Positions 21,925-32,500 of a stretch of 64,000 nt of DNA are shown here, one piece after another. The stretch covers positions 7,161,934 through 7,225,933 of the forward strand of contig NC_074711.1 in assembly GCF_947242115.1 (NCBI RefSeq), in the 5' to 3' direction. Position numbers and translations under genes: made by a program. The notes beneath the pieces are model-generated. The model worked only from the letters and a program-made list of their open reading frames with translations, ran no database searches and was not told the origin of the DNA. Each line of letters opens with the position of its first letter. Position 1 is the first letter of the stretch. Source of the DNA: Biomphalaria glabrata. Lineage: Eukaryota; Mollusca; Gastropoda; Planorbidae.

Positions 21925-22400
21925 ATTAAATTATATATATATATATATATATCCTCCTTCGTTGTCGAAGATGAGCACATTTCTCATTTCCTATGGACTC
22001 GAAGATGACTGTAAAGTCCAATACTCGCTTTAAAAAGCCGGCCGCATATGTGGCATGGGTGGGTTAGGCCAGTTGCAGATAGGCCTGCTTCTTCTCTCAG
22101 CTTTTTATTGGTTTGGTGCTCTTTCACCCCGACCACTCTTGTTGCTTCAAATCTTGAGACTCCGAGACTCACAGATCCACGCCAAGAGGAGCGGTCGAGG
22201 GCTAGTGCTTCCCAGCCGTGAATGTCGATATTGCATTCCTTGAAGGAGCTCTTGAGAGTGTCTTTGTAGCGCTTGTATTGACCTCACTGGGAGCACTTTC
22301 CTGCACACAATTCCCCGTACAGATTTCGTTTGGGAAGGCGATTGTCTGGCATGCGGACTACATGTCCCGCCCATGGACCTTTTTACTGTCGCATTAATAC
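21925..22400 (-). mobile_element. LINE 3' end with C2H2-like finger, abutting (AT)n
   Basis: On the minus strand the frame ends in HPCHICGRLFKASIGLYSHL, the zinc-finger-like terminus found in many mollusc LINEs; RGIVCRKVLPVRSIQALQRH lies upstream. The 3' end lies against an (AT)n run at 21930-21951, which probably is the element's tail. Frameshifts are present. It is the same family as 2297-2777. Confidence 0.7.
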
Positions 22401-22434
22401 TGTTCATGTTTGACAGCTTTAGGATTTCTGTGTC

Positions 22435-23540
22435 TGGTATGTGGTTTGAGTTTAAAACCCCCCTACCAGGGATTTTCTGAGTTAAATTCCCCTCTTCTAT
22501 AAAACAAAACAAAAATGCAAACGACAATCCCCCAAATAATACGAGCACAGTTAAGGAAGATTTTGATTTTTAATCCCCCTCCAAAATTTACGATAAACCC
22601 CCTCTCAATATAAAAAAAGAAAGTTACTCACTCAAAATTCTAGGAGCGTAGCCAAATGGGTTTTGAGTTAACCCCCACCCCCTATTCAGTAGGGTTTGAA
22701 GCTAAAAAATACCTCTTCAATACCCGGTATAAAAAAACGCAAATTACGTACTCAAAATGTTATGAGCGTAGCGAATTGGATTTTGACTCAGTTTTGAGTT
22801 TAAACCCCCCTTCAGCGGGGTTTGAAGGTAAAAAATACCTCTTTAATATTAAAAACAAAGCAAATTATACACTCAACATGTTATGAGTGTATTGAAAGGG
22901 GTTTTGAGTTTAAACTCCCCTCCAGTGGAGTTTGAAGCTAAAAAATACATCTTCAATATAAAAAAAGAAAATTACACACTCAGAAATCTATGAGCGTAGC
23001 CAAAGGGGTTTTGAGTTTAAACCCCCCGCAAGCGGGGTTTGAAGCTAAAAAATACATCTTCAATGTAAGAAGTAAGAAATATAGCAAATTACGCACTCAA
23101 AATCCTATGAGCGTTGCCAAAAGTAGTTTTGAGTTTAAACCCCCCTTCAGAGTGCTTTAATGCTAAAAAATACCTCTTCAATATAAAAAAGCAAATTACA
23201 CACTAAAATTATTTGAGCGCAGCTTAGACAATTGGGGGTTTTGAGTTTAAATCCCTCCCCTACAGATGGCTTTTTTAAAAGTTTAAAACCCCTCCAGATG
23301 ATTTGATTTTAAAATCCCCGTTTTGAGGTGGAAAACATCTATCTTCAATATTATTTTAAAGCAAACTACAGTTACTAAATTCTAAGACCGTAGCTAAATG
23401 GAGTTTTGAATTAAAAAAAAATAACTCCAGAGATTTTTTAGTTTAAATCCCCCAACAAATGATTTTTTGACGATAAAACTTCCCTTTTCGATATAAAATC
23501 TAAAGCAAACTAGAGTCACTTAATTCCAAGAGCGTATTCA
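22435..23540. repeat. Degenerate tandem repeat, units of about 110-120 bp
   Basis: About nine units built on GGGGTTTTGAGTTTAAACCC, AGCGGGGTTTGAAGCTAAAA and AATACCTCTTCAATATAAAA, then an ACTCA...GAGCGTAGC spacer. The units are clearly related but diverged, so this is an older satellite-like block. It is sandwiched between two LINE fragments. Confidence 0.8.
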
Positions 23541-23584
23541 AGAGAGGTTACACATTTCTACCAGTGGCGGGGCTCAATTAATAA

Positions 23585-23945
23585 AGTGCAGTGAATAGTA
23601 ATCTGCCGAAATTGAAAAACACTAAATGTGTCTCAACAAAGATGGCTAAGACAGATTTTAGGAGTCAGTTATAGAGATCGGGTGTAAATCAAGGAAATCC
23701 TATGCCGAACTGGGAGTCGACCCCTTAGTAAGATTGTGACAGAGCGTCACGTGAGGTTTGGGGGACATGTTCTCCGACGAAATGAATTACGCATAAGATG
23801 ACATCCAAGTACAACTTGGCGCCACACATTCATGGAGGTTCTCAGAGCAGGTGGGAAGAGGCTCCAGACATTATCAGTGACAGATTTTTGTGGAAACAGC
23901 TTGACGGCCGAACGGCGCGGGAGGGTCTAAGTCAGTTTTTGAAAT
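23585..23945 (+). mobile_element. LINE fragment, 3' end of reverse transcriptase ORF
   Basis: Frame-shifted translation resembles GVSYRDR, then GSRPLV..IVTERHVRFGGHVL and LRRNELRI, then a FMEVLRAGGKRLQ block. This is the region after the palm in mollusc non-LTR elements. Heavily broken. Confidence 0.65.
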
Positions 23946-24004
23946 AAAACTTTTTAATAGCAGGAAAATGCACTGTAGATACCTCAGAATATGCATTTAG
24001 TTGG

Positions 24005-24330
24005 CTTTCAGTATCAGAAATAGTGCTTGGCGGCGGGGCTCTGCCCCGCGCTGGGGGAGCTCCTAGCGCTCCCCCAGACTCCCTTGCTGGCAATGGCGGG
24101 GAGTCTACATTGCAATTCTCCCACTAACTCCAGGAAGAACCTATTCTAGGGCACAGTAAGCGTCTTCCGAAAGAATGATTGGTCAGAGTGTAATAAAGTT
24201 TATATATAGTATATACACACACATGCATACATATAAATATATTTTTCCCCGGGGGAGGGGGAGAAAAAATTCCCCCCCACCCCCCCCCCCGAAAAAAATC
24301 CTGCCTACGCCCATGACTCAGCATATCCAC
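24005..24330. repeat. GC palindromes and poly-C dispersed repeat
   Basis: At 24030-24110 there are strong inverted repeats (GCGGGGCTCTGCCCCGC and GGGGGAGCTCCTAGCGCTCC). At 24245-24312 a G-run/C-run hairpin is followed by CCTGCCTACGCCCATGACTC, a common terminus of short dispersed mollusc repeats. No coding content. Confidence 0.5.
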
Positions 24331-24509
24331 AAAACTGAAAGTCTACAGTGCTGTAGTTCTCCCGTCACTCCTATATGCATCAGAGTCCTGGACCCTATAT
24401 TCCTGCCACACCCATTAAATTATATATGTATGTACTGATTTAACCATTCCAAACTTGTATATAGGCCTACATTAAGCATATAATAAATAATTAAATTATA
24501 TACATACTA

Positions 24510-25065
24510 GCCTGACATTACCCGCGGCTTGCGGGTCTAAGTTTGTGTTTACTAATCTAGTGGATTGGATTTAGATGTATGTTAAATTTAGCTAATGATC
24601 CTTTCAAGTTTTTTTTCTTTCGCTACGAAAATAAAATTAGTTTTGCGAAAATAAGTTTACCCGGGGCGATACATACATATCTATTAAAAACGAAAAGAGC
24701 GATAGATTAATAGTATAATTAAAACGGGTTTACCCGATTTGTTAAATGAATGGGATTATAAAGTAAACAATTAAACGAAATAATTTTCACTACGCTATTC
24801 ATGAATGAATATAGCTAGGCCTATCTCAACACGGCTTCGAAGCTTTCGTAGACGAATGTATTAAAAATGCTTTTAATGTTAATTTGATCAAAATATGAAA
24901 TGAATGGACTATAATTAGTATGTTCATGTGTTAAAGTATAAAACTATCTGTGCGAAGAGAAGATAGAGTTTTAGACCTATAATAGGCATGGAAATGTGTA
25001 ACATTACGGTATTGTCTAATGAAAGAATGTTCGTCAGGAAATCTGTAGTCACAGATATAAGGAAC
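24510..25065 (+). mobile_element. Unclassified dispersed element, ACTAGCCTGACATTACCCGC terminus
   Basis: Starts ACTAGCCTGACATTACCCGC. It contains AATGAATGGACTATAATTAG and AGTATAAAACTATCTGTGCG. The same family is present inverted at 58937-59200 and continues at about 57020-57062, split there by an LTR element. A partial copy of its middle recurs at 25345-25405. Helitron-like ends are possible but not shown. Confidence 0.6.
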
Positions 25066-25109
25066 TAATTTATGTAAAAAATGGTTTTGAAATATAAATT
25101 TGAAGGTTT

Positions 25110-25312
25110 GTAAAATGTTTTATGTTTGTTTGTTTGTAAAATGTTTTACATAATTCGGATATGTTCCTTCAGAATTGAAGATAGTTTACTTCCTAGTCCA
25201 AACCTCCCGCAGGTCGACGGGGATGGGAGCGGGCAGGGTTTGAACCCTCGACCGTCGATAAATCCGAACGACAGTCCAGCGCGCAAACCGCACGACCAGG
25301 GCCTGGTCCAGG
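25110..25312 (-). mobile_element. tRNA-headed SINE, family A
   Basis: Good copy: on the minus strand, GCCCTGGTCGTGCGGTTTGC, then GGACTGTCGTTCGGATTTAT, then a B box GAGGGTTCAAACCCTG and the 3' region ending ACATTTTACA. Confidence 0.8.
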
Positions 25313-25409
25313 CAGCCAGAATCTCCGAGGTTAATTTTATTATATGATGAAATCAATGGACCTTCTTTTGTATTTCCATGTGTCAAAGTAAAAAACTATC
25401 TGCGCAAAG

Positions 25410-26490
25410 TTTAGTTCTTGAAATTATATTTAGATCTAAATCCTTTTGGTCTTTTCTCGTGACTCATGACGTCATGTCAATATTGTAAACATGTCATGGC
25501 CTAGGCCTAGATCCATAAAATACTATAGCTTTAATACAGTCGGACAACTTTATTTTTGTTTAGGGTCTTAAGTTTGTTTTAGGGCTACAATACATACACT
25601 ACGGTCCAAGTTAAATTAGTACCCAAAGATTGGTCAAGCGGTTTTGATTTCTATTCGTCACATTCATAGGGCCTACATACAATATGCGCCTTACTTTATA
25701 GTATGGATATTCACACACCACAAGCCCCTCTGAGATTCTGGTGCTTCCAATGTTTATTTAGTTCCAATGTGCATTTTATGTGTTTGTCATTTTATTTTGA
25801 TATTGTTGGCTATGATGGCCTTTGTAATATATTGGCTTAAGGATTGAAACTAGTCTAAGCTCCCATTGAACTCGGTCATGCATATAAACTAGGTGGTCTA
25901 TGAATACTAATCTATAAATAGATTCTTCGTGGAAAATGTAAACAAAGAGCAGAGTACTGTGGTTAACTTAAGCATGCAAATCACTTACAAAATAGAAAAA
26001 ATAATAATTAAGAAATATATAGGTCTGTGAGTCATTTTAAACTTCGCACTATAAAGTTTACATTCTTGTTCGCAGTTTAAGATGTCTCATTCAGCGAAAA
26101 AATAAAGAGAAAGTTGAGAAAGGGAATAGATTTAGAATATTTAGATCTAGACTAGGCAGAAAGCGATAGATCGGTGATTTATTGAGATCAGTAATCCATG
26201 GTAATCTATTTATATAAAAAAAGATATTTTTTATATTTAGATCTAGTATAAATTCAAATTAGTATTTTATAATAAAATATAAATAACCCTAACCCTAATA
26301 ATTAATAAAATAATTCTCAAATAATTATAGAATCATACTTAAAGAAAAGTTAAATTACTTAAAAAATTAGAATTAGCCTAGGCCTAGATCATCTAGAGTA
26401 GAATCTAGGTAGATCTAGTGTTGACTTGTATATAGAAGTCTATAGAGTCAGTCTAGACTGAATGGCCTTATTATAATATTAGTCTAAGCC
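25410..26490. other. No gene recognised; AT-rich with AGATCTA words
   Basis: I found no convincing exon. Upstream exons of the gene at 28.46 kb might lie here or further 5', but none could be supported. Contains CCTAGGCCTAG and AGATCTA low-complexity patches. Confidence 0.4.
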
Positions 26491-26618
26491 ATAGTCATGA
26501 ACTGTTGACCATCTTTCTCCATTCCTGTTTTTTTGCCTTGGGCTTGGCCTTGGGTAGAATCTCTTTCAGCGACAGGCTATCAATTTTTTTAATGTTGTCT
26601 TTCCATCGCTTTCTAGTT

Positions 26619-27831
26619 CACTACTATTTTTAATTTACATAAATGATTCACCAAATTGTATTAGTTCAGGTGATTATTTGCAGACAATTGCATAATATAT
26701 ACTAATATAGAACTTAGAACAATAAAAACAACACAAGATACATAAATTTTACAAAGAGAATGAGATGAATTACAGAAATGGGGATCAAATTGGAGGATGT
26801 CTTTCCACCCATAAAATATCAGTTTTTAAATTTTAAATAAAAAAACTAAAACAAATAAATTCCACTTATCTTATTGTGGTAAACCTGTAACACAGACTAA
26901 AAATGCAAAAATACATAGCCCTAGGTGTAAAAATAAATGAAAAACTGTCATGGAATCCCCATATTGATGAAACTATAAAAAAAATCAAACAAAGTTTTAG
27001 GGTTTATTAAAAGAAATTTCTATAAATCAAATCAGAACATAAAAATAAAATGTTATTTAACCTTGGTTAGGCCAATAATAGAATATGCATCCTCTGTTTG
27101 GGACCCCTCGCCTCAACTCAAGAAAACGTTAAGAAACTGGAACAGACACAAAATAGAGCAGTGAGATTCATAACAAACAAATATTCACATAAGACTACAG
27201 TAACACCTTTAGTAAAATCACTAAATTTAGAAAGCCTTCAGGATAGAAGACAAAAAAGTAAAATACCAATTATAAATAAAACACTGAACCATAATCTTCA
27301 AGTGGATGGCTGCCTGGTCATGTGGTTTGCGTGCTGGACTGTCGTTCAGATTTATCGATGGTCCCGGGTTCAAACCCTGCCCGCTCCTATCCCCTGTCGT
27401 CCTGCAGGAGGTTTGAACTAGGAAGTAATTATCTTCAACTCTGAAGGAGCATCCGAAACATGTAAAACATTTTACAAACAAAACATTTTACAATACAAAA
27501 CAAAACTTAATAAAATATTCAGAAAGATGCAAAGATAAAGGCACATTCCTCTTTCCATATATGGTAGGACAAATTTGTATAAATGTTTTCTCTTCCCTAG
27601 TGGTATTAGAGCATGGAATGAATTGCCTGAGCCAGCCAGGAAAACCAATGACTTGGCAGAATTTAAGTCATTGGTTAACATGCATGACTAGATTGACCTA
27701 GGAACATGTGTAGGATGTAATCATCTTCTTTTTTGAAGTAATATTTGTATTTCATCTAGATAACATTTGATGTGGTCAATTGTAGTCAAACTGAATTTCC
27801 ATTTGATTGGACCAATAAAAATTATCTTATC
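26619..27831 (+). mobile_element. CR1/Jockey-group LINE, 5' truncated, interrupted by a SINE
   Basis: Starts inside the reverse transcriptase (FADDC-region equivalent) and matches 33590-34470 of the long copy: ENVKKLEQTQNRAVRFITNK, then TPLVKSLNLESLQDRR. The 3' end differs from its relatives (ACCAATAAAAATTATCTTAT), suggesting a subfamily. Frameshifts and stops are present. A family-A SINE sits at 27303-27480. Confidence 0.85.
27303..27480 (+). mobile_element. tRNA-headed SINE, family A, inserted in a LINE
   Basis: Begins GGCTGCCTGGTCATGTGG, with CGTGCTGGACTGTCG and the B box CGGGTTCAAACCCTG. The LINE sequence resumes immediately after it (AAAACAAAACTTAATAAAAT). Confidence 0.85.
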
Positions 27832-28461
27832 TTATTTCTCTGGCTCTTTTTCTTTTTCCTAGTACTGGTCTTTCTGAGTACGAGGATCTTGTGATATGAC
27901 CATAATGTTTTAGTTTGTGTTTTTTTACAGTAGTTAGCAGGTCATTGTGGGGTCCAATTGCCTTTTAGAAGTTGTAATCCTGTCTTAAATCTCTTTGTTA
28001 GTGATGCTGTCTTTGTTTGTGATACCTAGGATCTCTCTCTAGCATCTCATTTCCATGGCAGTCATGACGAAGGAGCTTAGTCTAAGTGTGACAACACAGT
28101 TTAAATTTCAGAAAGATCACTTCATTAATTGTTGAATAAATTTTTGTATTTACATCAAAATCCCAGTGTTTCATCTACTGCACTCAGTGGAACTAACAAT
28201 TGTATTGTAATTTTCTTATTACTGAGTATCTGTAATAAGCCCTATCCCTTTTGAGTATGATTAACAAAATTATTACTTTTTTTTTTCTTTAACTCTTTAA
28301 AATCAACTGTTATGTATGACCATCTGTAGTTGCAATTTTTTTTTTTATAACACCTTCACAACTAAGTTAAATGACATAGTTTCTAATTGATTATACACAT
28401 TTTTTTGTAATTATATAAAGTATATAATCATTTTTTTCTTTTGATTGACAATTTGTTTTAG

Positions 28462-29511
28462 GCCTCCCCAAGCATATGGAAAGTTTTGGATAAGAGCTTT
28501 GTCAAAGAAAAAAAGTGTAGGCTAACTAAACATAAAGATTGGACAGAGGTCAATATTGTGTCTGTAGATAATAAGAAACCTGTGATTTCATTATGTGATT
28601 GTAAAAGATACAGGACATGTCATCAGAGTAATGGTTGCAGAAAAGCCATATTGGCTGTTCAATCAAAAAATAAATCTTTGAAGGCTTTGGAAATATTGAA
28701 ATCCAAAAAGAAATTAGATGCTAAAGAAAAATATGTCAGCCTTTTGAGCTTTGATCTGCCAGAATTTTATAGTTTACGTAGAAAAAAAATTAAAGAAAGA
28801 ATAATGAAACGAAGGCGAAGCCATGACATTGAAAGTTTACAAACTCCTTCTAAAATTTCCTTGCATAACGCACGCAGCTGCTCAACATCCAGCTTTTTGA
28901 CTCAGGTGAACAATCTGAAAAGAAATAGTCTTCTTAGACCATATTCTTTTGTGTATCTTCCATTTACTGCAATGGAGAGCTTCACCAAGCCTAAAGATTG
29001 TTACAGAGAAGAGCTTTTTGAATTCTTTGAAAAAGAATCTTTTCATTGGGCTTCTAATTTTCTTATGGATTTTAGTGCTGAATATGAAATAAGGACCACC
29101 ACACTAATGCACCTCATAAACTTATTTATTGACAACATTTGCACACTAACTGCTACTCAAAAGACAGTCCTGAACAGATCATTAAATTTTATTTGCCAAA
29201 AAAATTGTTCAATCATTCCTACCCTGCCGATAGACATTGTCTTGAAAGAGAAGAGCGAAGTTCATTTGAACATGTGCCTTAAATTCTTAGAACTGAATCT
29301 ATTCGCTAGGAACTTGTGTGATAATAGCCAAATACTGCATTCATATGCTTACCTGCAGCTTTCTTGGGACAAAGGAAGGAGCAATCTTTTACATATCTTG
29401 CAGCTTCTTGGTAACTTGGTGAGAGAACCAGAGTCTCATCCTAATGTGACAAAACTATTTGCAGTTCAAGGTCTTGTGGCATTAGGTCTGATGACAAGTT
29501 TAAGGGATCAG
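28462..29511 (+). CDS. Unknown gene, large coding exon
   Basis: Acceptor TTTGTTTTAG, 350 open codons from ASPSIWKVLDKSFVKEKKC to GLMTSLRDQ, donor GTAAGT. The uninterrupted 1050-nt frame, with amino-acid composition unlike the surrounding AT repeats, supports it as a real exon. Confidence 0.88.
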
Positions 29512-32500
29512 GTAAGTGTTTGCATTTTTTTTTTTTTTTTAAATGTACAGTCATCTAAATCATGTTAATAAATGTGTTACATTTAGGGTTATCAGACACG
29601 TGCATGCCCAGAGGAGCGCAGAAAGGAGGACAAAGACTTGCAAACTAGGACAAAACAATACAAACAAACCCTTTAAAACTAGGATTACAATTAAACTGAT
29701 AAAGCTGTTTAACTAATATATTAAGTATTCTTTTTCTCAGAGAAATTGACAGAAAAAAAATAATTTTATTAGCCTACATGTATTTCTGGAGGCGCGGTGG
29801 CTGAGCGGTAAAGGGCATAGCTTCCAAAACTGGAGGTCCTGGGTTTGAATCCTGGTGAAAACTGGGATTTTAATTTCGGGATATTTGGGTGCCTCTGTGT
29901 CCACCCAGCTCTTATGAGTACCTGATATTAGTTGGGGAAAAGTAAAAGCAGTTGGTCGTTGTGCTGGCCACATGATATCCTTGTTAACCGTAAGCCACAG
30001 AAAAGATGATCTTTACATCATTTGCCCTATAGACCACAAGGTCTGAAAGGGAAACTTTACTTTTTCTTTACATGTATTTTTGATTATAAAGAAGAGTGAA
30101 TACAATGTATGTTTGTTACTTCACTACAGATGAATGCAATGTTTGTTTGTTACTTCACTACAGATGAATGCAATGTTTGTTTGTTACTTCACTACAGATG
30201 AATGCAATGTTTGTTTGTTACTTCACTACAGATGAATGCAATGTTTGTTTGTTACTTCACTACAGATGAATGCAATGTTTGTTTGTTACTTCACTTCAGA
30301 TGAATGCAATGTTTGTTTGTTACTTCATTACAGATGAATGCAATGTTTGTTTGTTACTTCATTACAGATGAATGCAATGTTTGTTTGTTACTTCATTACA
30401 GATGAATGCAATGTTTGTTTGTTACTTCACTACAGATGAATGCATTGTTTGTTTGTTACTTCACTTCAGATGAATGCAATGTTTGTTTGTTACTTCACTA
30501 CAGATGAATGCATTGTTTGTTTGTTACTTCACTTCAGATGAATGCAATGTTTGTTTGTTACTTCACTACAGATGAATGCAATGTTTGTTTGTTACTTCAC
30601 TACAGATGAATGCAATGTTTGTTTGTTACTTCACTACAGATGAATGCAATGTTTGTTTGTTACTTCACTTCAGATGAATGCAATGTTTGTTTGTTACTTC
30701 ATTACAGATGAATGCAATGTTTGTTTGTTACTTCATTACAGATGAATGCAATGTTTGTTTGTTACTTCATTACAGATGAATGCAATGTTTGTTTGTTACT
30801 TCACTACAGATGAATGCATTGTTTGTTTGTTACTTCACTACAGATGAATGCAATGTTTGTTTGCTACTTCACTTCAGATGAATGCAATGTTTGTTTGTTA
30901 CTTCACTACAGATGAATGCAATGTTTGTTTGTTACTTCACTACAGATGAATGCAAAGTTTGTTTGTTACTTCACTTCAGATGAATGCAATGTTTGTTTGT
31001 TACTTCACTACTGATGAATGCAATGTTTGTTTGCTACTTCACTACAGATGAATGCATTGTTTGTTTGTTACTTCACTTCAGATGAATGCAATGTTTGTTT
31101 GTTACTTCACCACAGATGAATGCAATGTTTGTTTGTTACTTCACTACAGATGAATGCAATGTTTGTTTGTTACTTCACTACAGATGAATGCAATGTTTGT
31201 TTGTTACTTCACTACAGATGAATGCAAAGTTTGTTTGTTACTTCACTACTGATGAATGCAAAGTTTGTTTGTTACTTCACTACAGATGAATGCAAAGTTT
31301 GTTTGTTACTTCACTACAGATGAATGCAATGTTTGTTTGTTACTTCACTACTGATGAATGCAATGTTTGTTTGTTACTTCACTACAGATGAATGCTTTCA
31401 AATGTGTTTCTGTGGAAGTGTACAAGCTGTATGCCTCACTGCAAAGGAGAGACCAGAAAATTTTGTTACTGCAGACGTGTGAGTTTCCTCTTCTTGTGAT
31501 TCTGGTTACGAGGAAAGCCATGGAGGAGCAGTTTAATGTCACTACTACATCCGATGACTGTCTTTCACTACAAGATGTTGTCAACTTTTATTTCACTCCA
31601 GATATTAAGCTGGTACTTTTTTTTTTATAGAAGACAAAAATCTAGAATTAGAATAAAGTGGCTGACATGAAATATTTTACATGAAATATTTTTTGGCTGA
31701 CAAAAGTGTCTGATAATAATGGACTATAGAATACTAATAAAATAGACAAAATAGTGTACAGTGATCCCTTGTTTATTGTGGGAGATGCTTTCCAAAATCA
31801 CATGAGATAACCAAAAATCCATGAAGTAGAAACAGTATAGTTATGTAAGTATGTATACACTTCACTATGTTAAGGCTTTAAAAATCCTCTGCCTCGCTTT
31901 TGTGCATTGTACCAGTACTGTTGACAAAATGCAGTAATAATAGAACAATAAAGTAGCAAATCTCTATCTCTCAACACTGTAGCCAAACAGGCACTGGGAT
32001 ATATTGCAAATAAGAAGCCAGTGGTGTGCTGTTTACATTTGTGAGAAGGTCTCAAGGTAGAATTAATATTAATAATATATTTTATATATTTTTATACATT
32101 TTGGAATTTTTTACTGCGAAAATTCATAAAATGCATATATTTTCTACCTATTGAATTTTGCAGGAAATTAGCAAAAAAGTGAAGATCTGCAAATTATTTT
32201 TCCCTTTAATTTCATGTAAAAAAACTGTAAAATAGCTTAACCGCAAAAGCTGAAGCACAAATGGGTGTGGGATCACTGTATTAAAGATGGTAGCTTACAT
32301 CTATTTCTTTAAATACTTAATTCTTTTAAGTACCATAAAAATACACAGTCAGATAAAAGCAGTAGCCAATACAAAACCCAAAGGAAAAATCTTACTCTGG
32401 AATAAATGTAACCTAACACAACTACACCAAGCTGCATTAAACTTTCAACAAACATTCTTATTAGAAAAAGACATTAACCAACCAGTCGATGACCTATGGA

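Larger units (their letters stand above)
26495..28070 (-). mobile_element. RTE-like LINE fragment split by another LINE (26495-26618 and 27832-28070)
   Basis: The two halves match successive parts of 46745-47105: first TTGTCTTTCCATCGCTTTCT, then CTTTTTCTTTTTCCTAGTAC and GCAGGTCATTGTGGGGTCCA. The minus-strand translation corresponds to the PGKRRR..RWEDNIKEW and IGPHDDLL regions seen in other copies. The interrupting LINE lies between, with TTTCT at both junctions as a likely target duplication. Confidence 0.8.

Noticed and set aside
26281-26300. Telomere-like CCCTAA words
   Set aside because: Only about two units (AACCCTAACCCTAA), too few for an interstitial telomere.
28486-28488. Start codon for the unknown gene at 28486
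   Set aside because: The triplet is TTG inside an exon that opens at 28462 after a good acceptor; coding clearly begins further upstream.
29789-29862. Functional tRNA genes at SINE heads (also 61228, 45290 and 25260)
   Set aside because: The A and B boxes are present, but the cloverleaf stems are not maintained and each is continuous with a SINE body.
30096-31387. CRISPR-like array
   Set aside because: There are no variable spacers; the whole 34-bp unit repeats, in a eukaryotic intron.
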